A DNA stretch of 64,000 nucleotides, from NCBI GenBank assembly GCA_009773375.1, contig WRPH01000004.1:62001-126000 (forward strand), given 5' to 3'. The stretch comes from Paracoccaceae bacterium (GTDB taxonomy: Bacteria > Pseudomonadota > Alphaproteobacteria > Rhodobacterales > Rhodobacteraceae). Within the stretch, counting starts at the first letter, position 1, and every line of letters begins with the position of its first letter. Position numbers and translations under genes: made by a program. The notes below the pieces were generated by a model that saw nothing but the letters and a program-made list of their open reading frames with translations, had not been told where the DNA came from and did not search any database. Shown here in pieces: positions 34,919-44,425 of this stretch.

Positions 34919-35932
34919 ATGAAATTCAACACCAAAGCGCTGCTCGGTGCTGCTGCGATCGCTTTGATCGCGGGCTCGGCTTCGGCTGCTGATCTGGCTT
35001 GCCTGATCACCAAGAACAACACCAACCCCTTCTTCGTGAAGATGAAAGAGGGCGCAGAAGCTGCTGCAACCGCTGCTGGCATGGATTTCCAGGCCTACGC
35101 CGGTGAAAAAGACGGCGACGCTGCACCGCAGATCACCGCCATCGAAAACTGCGTCGCGGCTGGTGCCAAGGGTATCCTGATCACCGCGTCGAACGACTCG
35201 GTCGGCCCGGCTTTGAAAGAAGCCCGCGCTGCTGGCATTCTGGTGATCGCGCTCGACACCCCGCTGGCTGATACCGAAGCCCAGGACATGACCTTCGCCA
35301 CCGACAACTTCGAAGCGGGTCTGCGTATCGGCAAATGGGCTGCTGCCAAACTGGGCGCAGAAGCTGCCAACGCCAAGATCGCCATGCTCGACATCAACAA
35401 GGACAACATCTCGGTTGACGTTGCCCGCGACACCGGCTTCCTCGTCGGCTTCGGCATCGAAGTGCCGGATCTGACCGTGATGGGTTCGGAAACCGACCCG
35501 CGCGTGGTTGGCCACGAAACCTCGGACGCAAACCCGGAAGGCGGTCTGCGCGCGATGGAAACCCTGCTGGCCAAAGAGCCGGGCATCAATGTGGTTTACA
35601 CCATCAACGAGCCGGCTGCTGAGGGTGCCTATCAGGCGCTGAAGAACGCTGGCAAAGAAGGTCAGGCGATCATCGTTTCGGTTGACGGCGGCTGCCCCGG
35701 CATCGCTTCGGTCAAATCGGGCGTGATCGGCGCTACCTCGCAGCAATACCCGCTGAAGATGGCCGCAATGGGCATCGACGCCATCGCTGCTTTCGCCAAG
35801 GACGGCACCAAGCCGACTGCAACCGAAGGCCTGTCATTCTTCAACACCGGCGTCAACCTGATCACCGACCAGCCGGTTGAAGGCGTTGAGTCGCTCGACA
35901 GCACCAAAGGCACCGAGCTCTGCTGGGGCTAA
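34919..35932 (+). CDS. frcB: Sugar ABC transporter periplasmic binding protein (FrcB-like)
   Basis: 337 residues with a 23-residue signal peptide (cleavage after ASA, before DLACL). Features of the ribose/fructose-type periplasmic-binding family are CLITKNNTNPFFVKMKEG, TASNDSVGPALKEARAAGI, ALDTPL and VVYTINEPAAEGAY. It should capture a monosaccharide, probably fructose, and deliver it to FrcC. The start follows TGGGAGGACTACCT. A small GGGG-CTAA-CCCC hairpin lies in the leader. First gene of the frc operon. Confidence 0.92.
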   Translation: MKFNTKALLGAAAIALIAGSASAADLACLITKNNTNPFFVKMKEGAEAAATAAGMDFQAYAGEKDGDAAPQITAIENCVAAGAKGILITASNDSVGPALKEARAAGILVIALDTPLADTEAQDMTFATDNFEAGLRIGKWAAAKLGAEAANAKIAMLDINKDNISVDVARDTGFLVGFGIEVPDLTVMGSETDPRVVGHETSDANPEGGLRAMETLLAKEPGINVVYTINEPAAEGAYQALKNAGKEGQAIIVSVDGGCPGIASVKSGVIGATSQQYPLKMAAMGIDAIAAFAKDGTKPTATEGLSFFNTGVNLITDQPVEGVESLDSTKGTELCWG

Positions 35933-36040
35933 GATTGCCCGACAAGTGGCTTGATTAACAGAAGGGCGGCTTTACAGTCGCCCTTCTTCATAGGCGAAAC
36001 CCAAACGGGTTTCGGATCATCACGGGGGGATACCGAAGCG

Positions 36041-37120
36041 ATGACCGCAGAAGATGCACCAACCAAAACCATTTCCGATTTTGAAGCGACGCTGACCAAA
36101 GCCGATACGGCGGTCGCGGCGTTCGAGAAGGATGACAAGACGTTCATCCATGTGCTGCGCGGCTATCTGCGCAATTATCCGACGATGATTCCGGCGCTTG
36201 TGCTGCTGGTGTCGATTGCAGCGTTTTCGATCATCGCGCCGCGCTTTCTGGGCATGGGCGCGCTGTCAACCGTGCTGAAGCAGGTCACTGTGACCGGCTT
36301 TGTTGCGCTGGCGCAGACGCTGGTGATCCTGACGGCGGGGATTGACCTGTCGGTCGGGGCGATTCTGGTGGTGTCGTCGCTGATCATGGGCAACCTTGCG
36401 GTGATCACCGGGCTGCCGGTGCTGGTGGCTGTGGCTGTCGGTGTCTTCTTCGGCGGGCTGATGGGCTTTCTGAACGGCGTTCTGGTCGCCAAGATGAAAC
36501 TGCCGCCCTTCATCGTGACGCTGGGCACGCTTTCCATCTTCAACGCGCTGAAGCTGTGGTATTCGGGGTCTGAATCGATCCGCAACGTCGATATTGAAGA
36601 AAAAGCCGCGGGCTTGCTGTGGTTCGGTCAGGGCTTCAACGTCGGCGGGGCCAGCCTGACCTTTGGCGGGATCACCCTGATCTTGCTGGCCGCTTTCATG
36701 TGGTATGTGTTGAACCAGACCGCCTGGGGCCGCCATGTGCATGCCATCGGCGATGACCCGGATGCGGCGATGCTGTCGGGTATCCGTGTCGATGCGGTGC
36801 TGATTTCGGTCTATGCCGTCGCCGGTCTGATCTGCGGCTTTGCGGCCTGGATCGCGATTGGCCGGGTCGGGTCGGTTTCGCCGATTGCGTTTGATACGGT
36901 CAACCTTGGCTCGATCACCGCTGTGGTGATTGGCGGCACCTCGCTGTTCGGGGGGCGTGGGTCCATCGTCGGCTCGGTGCTGGGGGCCTTTATCGTGGGC
37001 GTGTTCAATACCGGCCTGTCGCTGGCCGGGGTGGATGATTACTGGCAAATGTTCGCGGCGGGTTGTCTTGTGATCATCGCCGTCGCTCTGGACCAATGGC
37101 TGCGGAGGGCTTCGCAATGA
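36041..37120 (+). CDS. frcC: Sugar ABC transporter permease (FrcC-like)
   Basis: 359 residues. A charged cytoplasmic N-terminus of about 45 residues precedes roughly ten membrane segments. The permease signature is present: ILTAGIDLSVGAILVVSSLI, LIVTLGTLS-type LPPFIVTLGTLSIFNAL, and GGTSLFGGRGSIVGSVLGAF. This is the RbsC/FrcC group of ABC-2 carbohydrate permeases. MTAEDAP at 36041 has GGGGGGA upstream; an in-frame upstream start would add ~30 unconserved residues. The stop overlaps the frcA start (ATGA). Confidence 0.93.
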   Translation: MTAEDAPTKTISDFEATLTKADTAVAAFEKDDKTFIHVLRGYLRNYPTMIPALVLLVSIAAFSIIAPRFLGMGALSTVLKQVTVTGFVALAQTLVILTAGIDLSVGAILVVSSLIMGNLAVITGLPVLVAVAVGVFFGGLMGFLNGVLVAKMKLPPFIVTLGTLSIFNALKLWYSGSESIRNVDIEEKAAGLLWFGQGFNVGGASLTFGGITLILLAAFMWYVLNQTAWGRHVHAIGDDPDAAMLSGIRVDAVLISVYAVAGLICGFAAWIAIGRVGSVSPIAFDTVNLGSITAVVIGGTSLFGGRGSIVGSVLGAFIVGVFNTGLSLAGVDDYWQMFAAGCLVIIAVALDQWLRRASQ

Positions 37121-37902
37121 CAATCGTTCAACCCATTCTGGAAGCACGCGGACTGATGAAGCGCTACGGCACTGTCGTGGCCATGAATGGTGCCGATTTC
37201 GACCTGTATCCGGGCGAGATCTGCGCGGTGATCGGCGACAACGGGGCGGGCAAATCCACGCTGATCAAGGCGCTGTCGGGGGCCGTGACCCCCGATCATG
37301 GCGAGATTTTGCTGGATGGTCAGCCGGTGCATTTCCGCAGCCCCGACGATGCCCGCGCTTTGGGCATCGAGACGGTCTACCAGAACCTTGCGATGTCGCC
37401 AGCGCTGTCGATTGCCGACAACATGTTTCTGGGCCGCGAATGGCGCAAGCCCGGCATCATGGGCAGCATCTTCCGCCAGATGGACCGTCCGCGGATGGAG
37501 AAATTCGCCCGTGACAAGCTGTCGGAACTGGGTCTGATGACGATCCAGAACATCAATCAGGCGGTGGAAACCCTGTCGGGTGGTCAGCGTCAGGGCGTGG
37601 CGGTGGCGCGGGCCGCGGCGTTTGGGTCGAAAGTGGTGATCCTTGACGAACCGACCGCCGCATTGGGGGTGAAGGAAAGCCGCCGGGTGCTGGAGCTGAT
37701 TCGCGACGTGCGCGCGCGCGGCATTCCGATCATCCTGATCAGCCACAACATGCCGCATGTGTTTGAAGTGGCCGACCGCATCCATATCCACCGGCTGGGC
37801 CGCCGTCTGTGCGTGATCAAGCCGTCGGAGTATTCGATGTCCGACGCGGTGGCGTTCATGACCGGGGCAAAACTGCCCGAAGGCGTGTCGGAGGCGGTAT
37901 GA
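37117..37902 (+). CDS. frcA: Sugar ABC transporter ATPase (FrcA-like)
   Basis: 261 residues with a single nucleotide-binding domain: Walker A GDNGAGKSTLIK, Q-loop VYQNLAMSP, signature LSGGQRQGVAVARA, Walker B VVILDEPTAALG, switch His in LISHNMPHV. The FrcA type has one ATPase domain, unlike RbsA with two, so it probably works as a homodimer. Translationally coupled to frcC upstream and frcK downstream by ATGA overlaps. Confidence 0.95.
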   Translation: MTIVQPILEARGLMKRYGTVVAMNGADFDLYPGEICAVIGDNGAGKSTLIKALSGAVTPDHGEILLDGQPVHFRSPDDARALGIETVYQNLAMSPALSIADNMFLGREWRKPGIMGSIFRQMDRPRMEKFARDKLSELGLMTIQNINQAVETLSGGQRQGVAVARAAAFGSKVVILDEPTAALGVKESRRVLELIRDVRARGIPIILISHNMPHVFEVADRIHIHRLGRRLCVIKPSEYSMSDAVAFMTGAKLPEGVSEAV

Positions 37903-38507
37903 CTCCGCTCGAACTGGCAGCTGTGATCCGCCAGAAGGCGACAGGGCAAGGGCGGTTTCTGACCGCCCTTGCCGGGCCTCCGGGGGCGGGCAAATCGACT
38001 CTGGCCGCCGCCTTGGTCGAGGCGCTGGGGCAGGGTGCCAAAGCCGTGCCGATGGACGGCTTTCACTATGACGACCGCGTGCTGATCGCGCGCGGTGCGC
38101 GGGGCCGCAAAGGCGCACCCGATACCTTTGATGCGCAGGGCTTTTTCCACTTGCTGCGGCGGTTGCGGGTTGAAGACGAAATAGCCATCCCACTGTTTGA
38201 CCGCGATCTGGAAATCAGCCGCGCCGGGGCTGACATTGTGACGCCGGAAGACCGTCTGCTGGTGGTCGAAGGCAACTACCTGCTGCTGAACGAAGCGCCT
38301 TGGCCCGAGGCAGCGCCGTTGTTCGATCTGACGGTGTGGATCGATGTGCCGGAAGCAGAACTCGACCGCCGCCTGCTGGCGCGCTGGGCGCATTACGGCA
38401 AGACCCCGGCCGAAGCGCGGGCATGGATTGATGGCAATGACATGCCCAATATCCGTCGCGTGACCCAGAACAGTCGCATGGCCGATGTGGTGGTGCGCTG
38501 GAGCTGA
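37899..38507 (+). CDS. frcK: Nucleoside/sugar kinase-like P-loop protein (FrcK-like)
   Basis: 202 residues. The P-loop is LAGPPGAGKSTLAAAL. Other features are VPMDGFHYDD and LLVVEGNYLLLNEAPW, shared with the uridine kinase/panK-like group that includes FrcK. Its place as the last gene of a frcBCA operon supports this, and a role in phosphorylating the imported sugar is likely but not shown. The start overlaps the frcA stop in ATGA. Confidence 0.9.
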   Translation: MTPLELAAVIRQKATGQGRFLTALAGPPGAGKSTLAAALVEALGQGAKAVPMDGFHYDDRVLIARGARGRKGAPDTFDAQGFFHLLRRLRVEDEIAIPLFDRDLEISRAGADIVTPEDRLLVVEGNYLLLNEAPWPEAAPLFDLTVWIDVPEAELDRRLLARWAHYGKTPAEARAWIDGNDMPNIRRVTQNSRMADVVVRWS

Positions 38508-38510
38508 GAC

Positions 38511-38531
38511 CGATTTTCGCCGCGAAAATCG
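38511..38531. terminator. Hairpin between frcK and the EamA gene
   Basis: Near-perfect palindrome CGATTTTCGC-C-GCGAAAATCG, starting three bases after the frcK stop, between convergent genes. It has no T-tract on the plus strand. Same TTTTCGCG arm style as at 15873 and 55823. Confidence 0.6.
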
Positions 38532-38536
38532 TGGGA

Positions 38537-39460
38537 TTATCCTTGTGGCGTCATCGCTTTGCGGCCCTTGGCGCGTTCCAGCCCCAGTTGCCGCTCGCGC
38601 CAGATGATCAGCACTCCGGCGGCAATCACCAGCGTTGCTCCGGCCAGCATCGTCCAGGTCGGCACCTCGGCAAAGACGAAATAGCCGATCAGCAGCGCAA
38701 AAATCATCGACGCATAGTCGAACGGCGCCACCAGCGAGGCATCCGCCTCGCGGTAGCTGGAGGTCAGCAAGATCTGCCCGACCCCGCCCAGCAAGCCCGC
38801 CGCCGTCAGGATCAACCCCTCGGTCAGCGTTGGCATCACCCAGCCAAACGGGATCGTCGCCAGTGACAGCACTGTCGCGGTCAGCGAGAAATAGAACACG
38901 ATGGCGGGGGTGCGTTCGGTCTGCACCAGTTTGCGCACGAACACCTGCGCCAGCGCCGCACAAACCGCACCAAACAGCACCAGCAGCGCGCCAAACGCCT
39001 CGCGGTGGCTGGCGGTATCGCCCGAGACGATCGACAGCCGCGGCGACAGCACGATCAGCACGCCGACCAGCCCCAGCCCGACCGCGCTGATCCGAAACAG
39101 CCGCACCTCTTCGCCCAGAAACATCGCGGCGAAAATCACCGTCAGCAAGGGGGCGGCATAGCCGATGGCGGTCACCTCGGGCAGCGGCAGATAACCAAGG
39201 CCGGCAAAGCCCATCCCCATGGCCAGCGTGCCCATCAGCCCGCGCCAGACATGGCCAATCGGGCTGGCGGCGCGAAAGCCGGTCGCCAGCTCACGCCGCA
39301 TCGCCAGCCAGACCACGATCACCGGGATCGCAAAGAACGACCGGAAAAATACCGCCTGCCCCGGCGGCACATGCGCGGCGGTGGATTTTATCATCGACGA
39401 CATCACGATGAACACCAGAACCGAGGCAAGTTTCAGGGCAATGCCGCGCAGGGGTCGCAT
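38537..39460 (-). CDS. EamA/DMT family transporter
   Basis: 307 residues with about ten hydrophobic segments in two EamA repeats. N-terminal repeat: [68 protein letters not shown]-terminal repeat: [38 protein letters not shown]. The substrate is unknown; related proteins export amino acids or metabolites. Start [11 protein letters not shown]. Divergent from adenine deaminase over about 100 bases. Confidence 0.9.
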   Translation of the reverse strand: MRPLRGIALKLASVLVFIVMSSMIKSTAAHVPPGQAVFFRSFFAIPVIVVWLAMRRELATGFRAASPIGHVWRGLMGTLAMGMGFAGLGYLPLPEVTAIGYAAPLLTVIFAAMFLGEEVRLFRISAVGLGLVGVLIVLSPRLSIVSGDTASHREAFGALLVLFGAVCAALAQVFVRKLVQTERTPAIVFYFSLTATVLSLATIPFGWVMPTLTEGLILTAAGLLGGVGQILLTSSYREADASLVAPFDYASMIFALLIGYFVFAEVPTWTMLAGATLVIAAGVLIIWRERQLGLERAKGRKAMTPQG

Positions 39461-39558
39461 GGGGGCGCTCGCTTGTTGGGTTTCTGCGAAACGGTTTGCG
39501 CATTTCCCGGCTGGACGAATGCGCTGCACTAAGCTTCCCTATCCGAAAGGAGATTACC

Positions 39559-41259
39559 ATGGCGAAAGCGACAGTTGCCGACAGAATTGATCAGGGCCGG
39601 GGGGTGGTGCCCGCCGACATCGTCCTGAAGGGCGGTCTGGTGTTTGACCTGATCACCGGCGATCTGGTGGCCAGCGATGTGGCGATCTGCGGCGATACCA
39701 TCGTCGGGGTGTTCGGCGCATATAGCGGCAAGCGCGAGATTGACGTGACCGGCAAGGTCTTGGTGCCGGGGTTCATCGATACGCATCTGCACATCGAAAG
39801 CAGTCTGGTGACGCCGTTCGAATTTGACCGCTGCGTCAGCCCGCATGGCGTGACGACGGCGATTTGCGACCCGCACGAGATTGCCAATGTCTGCGGCCTC
39901 ACCGGCATCCGCTATTTCCTCGACGCCTCGGCGCGGACGCTGATGGATATCCGGGTGAACCTGTCGTCCTGCGTGCCGTCCACCCATATGGAGACCACTG
40001 GTGCGCGGCTGGAGGCGGCGGATCTGGTGCCGCTGATGGATCATCCCCGCGTGATCGGGCTGGCCGAGTTCATGAACTATCCCGGCGTGCTGTTCAAAGA
40101 CCCCGGCTGCCTCGCCAAGCTGGAGGCGTTCGAAGGCCGCCATATTGACGGCCACGCGCCGCTACTGCGCGGCAATGATCTGAACGGCTATATCGCCGCC
40201 GGTATCCGCACTGAGCATGAGGCGACCACGGCGGAAGAGGGGCTGGAGAAGCTGCGCAAGGGGATGCGGGTGTTGATCCGCGAGGGGTCGGTTTCGAAAG
40301 ACCTGCACGCGCTGGCACCGCTGCTGACCGAACGGTTCGCGCCCTATCTGTGCCTGTGCACCGATGATCGCAACCCGCTGGATATCGCGGAGCATGGTCA
40401 TCTGGATTACATGATCCGCACCGCGATTGCTTTGGGGGCGGACCCGCTGGCGGTGTATCGCGCCGCCAGCCTGTCGGCGGCAGAGGCGTTCGGGCTGAAG
40501 GATCGCGGCCTGATCGCGCCGGGCAAGCGGGCGGATATTGCGGTGATTGACGGGCTGGAAAGCTGCCGGGTTGGCCGGGTGTTTGCCGGTGGGGTGGAAA
40601 TCAGCGACGCGGCCTTTGCTGCGCGGCAGCTGATTGATCCGGTGGCGCGGCATTCGGTGAAAGCGCCGCTGATCGAGCCACACCACTTCCGCACCGGCGG
40701 CAACCGGGTAGAAACGCCGGTGATCGGCATCCTGCCCGGCAAGATCATCACCCAGCATCTGACCTTTGATATTGCCCCCGAAGATGGCGACAAGCGGCCC
40801 GATATTGCGCGTGATCTGGTGAAGATCGCGGTGATTGAACGGCACGGGATCAACGGCAACCGGGCGACGGGGTTTGTGAAGGGCTTCGGCTTGGCAAGGG
40901 GGGCGATCGGATCGACGGTTTGTCACGATCACCACAATATCGCGGTGGTGGGGGCGGATTACGCCGATATGGCGTTGGCGGTGCAGCGGCTGGGCGAGAT
41001 CGAGGGCGGCTTTGTGGTGGTAGAGGGTGGCCGGGTGCTGGCGGAACTGGCGCTGCCGGTGGCGGGGCTGATGAGTTTGAACTCGTTCGAGGACGTGCAT
41101 GATGATCTGGTGGCGCTGCGGGCGGCGGCGCGGTCTTTGGGGGTGGTGCTGGAAGAGCCGTTCTTGCAGCTGGCCTTTCTGTGCTTGCCGGTGATCCCGC
41201 ATCTGAAGATTACTGATCATGGCATGGTGGATGTGGATCGGTTCGAGGTGATGCCTTAA
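39559..41259 (+). CDS. ade: Adenine deaminase
   Basis: 566 residues of the amidohydrolase family. It converts adenine to hypoxanthine and ammonia. Metal-binding motifs: [27 protein letters not shown], and [11 protein letters not shown]. The C-terminal Ade-specific part includes [20 protein letters not shown] and [14 protein letters not shown]. The ATG at 39559 has AAAGGAG seven bases upstream. It is a single-gene unit, followed by an unusual array of hairpins. Confidence 0.96.
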   Translation: MAKATVADRIDQGRGVVPADIVLKGGLVFDLITGDLVASDVAICGDTIVGVFGAYSGKREIDVTGKVLVPGFIDTHLHIESSLVTPFEFDRCVSPHGVTTAICDPHEIANVCGLTGIRYFLDASARTLMDIRVNLSSCVPSTHMETTGARLEAADLVPLMDHPRVIGLAEFMNYPGVLFKDPGCLAKLEAFEGRHIDGHAPLLRGNDLNGYIAAGIRTEHEATTAEEGLEKLRKGMRVLIREGSVSKDLHALAPLLTERFAPYLCLCTDDRNPLDIAEHGHLDYMIRTAIALGADPLAVYRAASLSAAEAFGLKDRGLIAPGKRADIAVIDGLESCRVGRVFAGGVEISDAAFAARQLIDPVARHSVKAPLIEPHHFRTGGNRVETPVIGILPGKIITQHLTFDIAPEDGDKRPDIARDLVKIAVIERHGINGNRATGFVKGFGLARGAIGSTVCHDHHNIAVVGADYADMALAVQRLGEIEGGFVVVEGGRVLAELALPVAGLMSLNSFEDVHDDLVALRAAARSLGVVLEEPFLQLAFLCLPVIPHLKITDHGMVDVDRFEVMP

Positions 41260-41361
41260 GTGGTGTCCGCGTGTGGACGGGGCTTTGGGTTATATGAAAT
41301 CAAGGGGTTATGGCGCGCCTTAACTGTGGCTTAAGTTTTGGGTGGTTTGTTGGCGCAGACC

Positions 41362-41552
41362 CGAACCGAAAGGAAACGCTGCGGGGCAGCGTTTTCCGGT
41401 TCGTTGCGCAATAGGCCGAAGGCCGGTTGCGCAAGGGAGTTTGTGCCGCAAACGGTTGCTGGAAAATCGGGGCGCGGCTGCCTGGGCGGGCGCGGTTTCG
41501 CGCCTGCCGGGGGCAGGCAGGCGCGGCCCGATTTGTTTAAGAACAAATCGGG
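41362..41552. repeat. Array of five consecutive inverted repeats after ade
   Basis: Five palindromes lie almost end to end. (1) 41362-41403, arms CGAACCG and GGAAACGCTGC. (2) 41404-41434, TTGCGCAA outer and GGCC inner arms. (3) 41439-41453, GTTTG/CAAAC. (4) 41464-41534, long arms beginning AAATCGGG. (5) 41527-41552, CCCGATTTGTT-TAAG-AACAAATCGGG. Units 4 and 5 share an arm, so they are alternative folds. The surrounding gap (41260-41579) has no gene. Confidence 0.75.
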
Positions 41553-41579
41553 CGAGGGCGGCACTTGAAGCCCTCGCGC

Positions 41580-42881
41580 TTACACCATCCGCTTTGCCAG
41601 TGCGGGCAGGGCGCGCCAGAGGGTGATGGCTCGGGTCAGGTTCAAGAGCATCAGCGCGATCCAAAGGCCGTGGTTGCCAAGCGTCGGGATCAGCACCAGC
41701 AGCGCCACCGCATAAAGGCTGACCGATACCAGCATGGCGCGCAGCATTTCCCGCGTCAGCAGCGCGCCGATGAAGATGCCGTCAAGAATCCACGAAGCAA
41801 TGCCGATCACCGGGGCGGCAATCAGCCATGGCAGATAGTGCATCGCTTCGGCCCGCACCTCGGGCGCGGTGGTCATCAGCGCGATCAGGGCAGGGCCGGC
41901 AAGGGCGAAGATCAGCGCAAGAGTGCAGGCTCCGGCAAAGCCCCATTGCATCGAGATCAGCCCGGCGCGGCGGGCCTCGCATAGCGCGCGCGCACCCACC
42001 GCTTGCCCGACAAGGGTTTCGGCGGCGAAGGCCAGACCATCGAGCGCATAGGCGGTGATCTCCAGAAATTGCAGCAGCACATGGTTGGCGGCCAGCGTCA
42101 CATCGCCAAAGCGCGCGCCAAGGAAAACGAAGCTGGCGAAGGATAGTTGCAGCAGCACCGAGCGGCCCATGATGTCGCGGCTGGCCTGAACCATCGCGCG
42201 CAACGGGGCGGGGCGCAGCAGGCGCGCGGAAGCGCCGGGCAGGTCGGCAAAGCCTGCACGGCAAAGCCAGAGGCCAAAGCCAAGGCCGGACCACTCTGCG
42301 ATCAGCGTGGCGGTCGCAACACCGCCGACGCCGTGGCCAAGCCCCAGTACGAACCACAGGTTCAGCCCTACGTTCAGGCCGTTTTGCAGCAGTTGCAGCG
42401 CCAGAACCGCGCGGGTGCGCTCCAGCGCGATCAGCCAGCCGGTGACGGCATAGAGCATGATGGTGGCGGGCGCGCCCCAGATGCGGATGGACAGATAGCT
42501 GCGGGCAAAGCTTTCAACCGCATCCGAAGCCGGGGCGATGGCGAAAGCGGCGCGGAACAGCAGGGCTTGGGTCAGCATCAATGCCAGCCCTGCGGCGGCC
42601 CCGATCAGCAAAGCGCGCAGCAACACCGCGCTGCGTTCGGCGCCGTCGCCTGCACCATGCGCCTGTGCGGCAAGGCCAGAAGTGGACATGCGCAGAAAGC
42701 CGAAGGCCCAATACAGCGTCGCCAGCACCACCGCGCCCAAGCCCACCGCGCCCATCGGCGCGGCTTGGCCCAGCTGGCCGATCACGGCGGTATTGACCGC
42801 GCCCATCGCCGGGATGGTGGCATTGGCCAGCATGATCGGGCCAGCAATGCGCAGCACGCGGGCGTGGGTGATGGTGGTCAT
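41580..42881 (-). CDS. MATE family efflux transporter
   Basis: 433 residues with about twelve hydrophobic segments. Features include VLRIAGPIMLANATIPAMGA, NTAVIGQLGQAAPMGAVGLG, and the second-half ITAYALDGLAFAAETLVGQA, followed by VGARALC, typical of MATE/DinF-type exporters. It probably exports cationic or hydrophobic compounds with a H+ or Na+ gradient. The ATG overlaps the stop of the upstream thioesterase (ATGA); last gene of a three-gene unit. Confidence 0.92.
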   Translation of the reverse strand: MTTITHARVLRIAGPIMLANATIPAMGAVNTAVIGQLGQAAPMGAVGLGAVVLATLYWAFGFLRMSTSGLAAQAHGAGDGAERSAVLLRALLIGAAAGLALMLTQALLFRAAFAIAPASDAVESFARSYLSIRIWGAPATIMLYAVTGWLIALERTRAVLALQLLQNGLNVGLNLWFVLGLGHGVGGVATATLIAEWSGLGFGLWLCRAGFADLPGASARLLRPAPLRAMVQASRDIMGRSVLLQLSFASFVFLGARFGDVTLAANHVLLQFLEITAYALDGLAFAAETLVGQAVGARALCEARRAGLISMQWGFAGACTLALIFALAGPALIALMTTAPEVRAEAMHYLPWLIAAPVIGIASWILDGIFIGALLTREMLRAMLVSVSLYAVALLVLIPTLGNHGLWIALMLLNLTRAITLWRALPALAKRMV

Positions 42882-43387
42882 GTGGGCTGGGTGATCTCGG
42901 GCATCAGGCAATGCACCGACCCCAGCGCAAACGGGCGGTCGCGGTTGTCTTGCCACGCCTCGACCTGCACCGACGCATAGCGCCGACCCGAGCGGTTGAC
43001 GCGGGCGCGGGCATAGCAATCGCGCGGCAGCCCTGCACGCAGGTAATCGACGGTAAAGTCGATGGTTTTCGGCAAGGGCGGCAGCGCCCCCGCCGTTACC
43101 GCATTCGGGTCGATGCGGCCGGTTTCCAGATCATCCCACAGGCTGGCCCAGGCCAGACCGATCAGGCCGGTGACCTCCAGAAACGAGGCGGTGACGCCGC
43201 CATGCAGCGCGGGCAGGCTGGGATTGCCGATCAGCTTGGCGTCATAGGGCAGGATCGCGGTTAATTCATCGCCACGGCGGTCGAACTGGATGCCGAGGAA
43301 CTGGATGTAGGGCACCGCACCGACAAGTGCTGCCAAAGCGGCGTCGCGGCGGTATTTGATCACCTGCACGGGTTCGGGGCGTTTCAT
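42878..43387 (-). CDS. PaaI family hotdog thioesterase, second copy
   Basis: 169 residues with a hotdog fold: PSLPALHGGVTASFLEVTGL (LHGG with the usual catalytic region), TIDFTVDYLRAGLPRDCYAR, and GRRYASVQVEAWQD. It likely hydrolyses an aryl- or acyl-CoA thioester. It is a diverged relative of the gene directly upstream, to which it is coupled by an ATGA overlap. Confidence 0.88.
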   Translation of the reverse strand: MKRPEPVQVIKYRRDAALAALVGAVPYIQFLGIQFDRRGDELTAILPYDAKLIGNPSLPALHGGVTASFLEVTGLIGLAWASLWDDLETGRIDPNAVTAGALPPLPKTIDFTVDYLRAGLPRDCYARARVNRSGRRYASVQVEAWQDNRDRPFALGSVHCLMPEITQPT

Positions 43388-43818
43388 TCGGCAGCGCCTT
43401 TCGGCCGGTCCAGCGTGAACGCGCCGGTGCCCACGGCGACGGGTCGGTCGGCGTCATCATCCACCGCCACCACCCGCACGAAGGCGACAGACCGGGTGAC
43501 GTGGTGGCATTCCGCCCGCGCGGTGATGGTCTGACCGGGCGAGGCGGGCCGCATGTAATCGATGCGCAGATCCAGCGTGGCGGTCGATACCGGGGCGGCG
43601 GGGTGGCTCATCACCGAAGCGCCCGAGGCGGTATCCATCAGCGCCGAAATCGCGCCGCCATGCAGCACGCCGGTCGCCGGATCACCGACCAGATGCGCAT
43701 CCCACGGCATGCGGATGGTGGCGGTTCCGGGGCCGAGATCGGTCAGCTGCATCCCCAGCGCGCGCGAAAACGGCAGGGCTTGGATGAATTGGCGGGCGAT
43801 GGTCAGATTATCGGTCAT
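43384..43818 (-). CDS. PaaI family hotdog thioesterase, first copy
   Basis: 144 residues from MTDNLTIA. Hotdog features: GVLHGGAISALMDTASGASV, TLDLRIDYMRPASPGQTITA, SVAFVRVVAVDDDADRPVAV. PaaI-type thioesterases clear CoA esters. An ATG nine bases upstream is an alternative start; neither has a strong ribosome site. First gene of the thioesterase-thioesterase-MATE unit, divergent from a MerR-type regulator across about 100 bases, which may control it. Confidence 0.88.
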   Translation of the reverse strand: MTDNLTIARQFIQALPFSRALGMQLTDLGPGTATIRMPWDAHLVGDPATGVLHGGAISALMDTASGASVMSHPAAPVSTATLDLRIDYMRPASPGQTITARAECHHVTRSVAFVRVVAVDDDADRPVAVGTGAFTLDRPKGAAE

Positions 43819-43917
43819 GCCGCCCATAATCCGGCCCGCGTCGCCAAGCGCAACCCCCTTCGCTGCATTCTTGCGCCTGTTGCGCCCACGTCCTAGTCTG
43901 GCTGCGGGAGGCCGCCG

Positions 43918-44292
43918 ATGTCTGATCTTCGTCTAAGCTTCAAGGAAATGTGCGCGCGCTTCGACGTGACGCCGCGCACGCTGCGCTATTATGAATATAT
44001 CGAGCTGCTGGCCCCGGAAAAGGAAGGCCGCGCGCGGTTTTACGGCCCGCGCGAGGTGGCGCGCCTGACGCTGATCCTGCGCGGGCGGCGGTTTGGCTTT
44101 TCGCTGGAGGAAATCCGGCAATGGCTGCTGATCTACCGGCAGAAAGGCACCAAACCGCAGCTGGAAAACTGGCTGCAAATGGCCGACCGCCAGCTGGCAG
44201 CACTGGAGGCGCAGCGGGCCGAATTGGAAACCAGCATCGCCGATTTGCGGGCATTAAGGGCGACGGCGGTGGAGGAGATTGGGAAGCTGTGA
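43918..44292 (+). CDS. MerR family transcriptional regulator, first copy
   Basis: 124 residues. Winged helix-turn-helix KEMCARFDVTPRTLRYYEYI, then the wing with RARFYGPREVARL, and an extended coiled-coil dimerisation helix (LAALEAQRAELETSIADL). There are no effector-binding cysteines. It is a clear paralogue of the MerR gene at 46038 (RTLR-YYE, LILRG-RFGFSLE-IRQ-L shared). It faces the thioesterase/MATE unit and may regulate it; the other paralogue heads a beta-oxidation operon. Confidence 0.92.
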   Translation: MSDLRLSFKEMCARFDVTPRTLRYYEYIELLAPEKEGRARFYGPREVARLTLILRGRRFGFSLEEIRQWLLIYRQKGTKPQLENWLQMADRQLAALEAQRAELETSIADLRALRATAVEEIGKL

Positions 44293-44425
44293 GGGGGCTG
44301 TTGGAATGACGGCATTGCGGATGAAGTGAGCTTTCGCTGCAGTTGCTCCAATGGCTGCTTTTGGACGAGGGCAGAACGGTGGTTCTTGGCAGGGACAAAA
44401 AGGCATTAGTTTTGGCCGCTGCGGG

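Noticed and set aside
41320-41664. 114-codon minus-strand open frame after ade
   Set aside because: It runs through the five-hairpin array; the residues simply reflect the palindromes.
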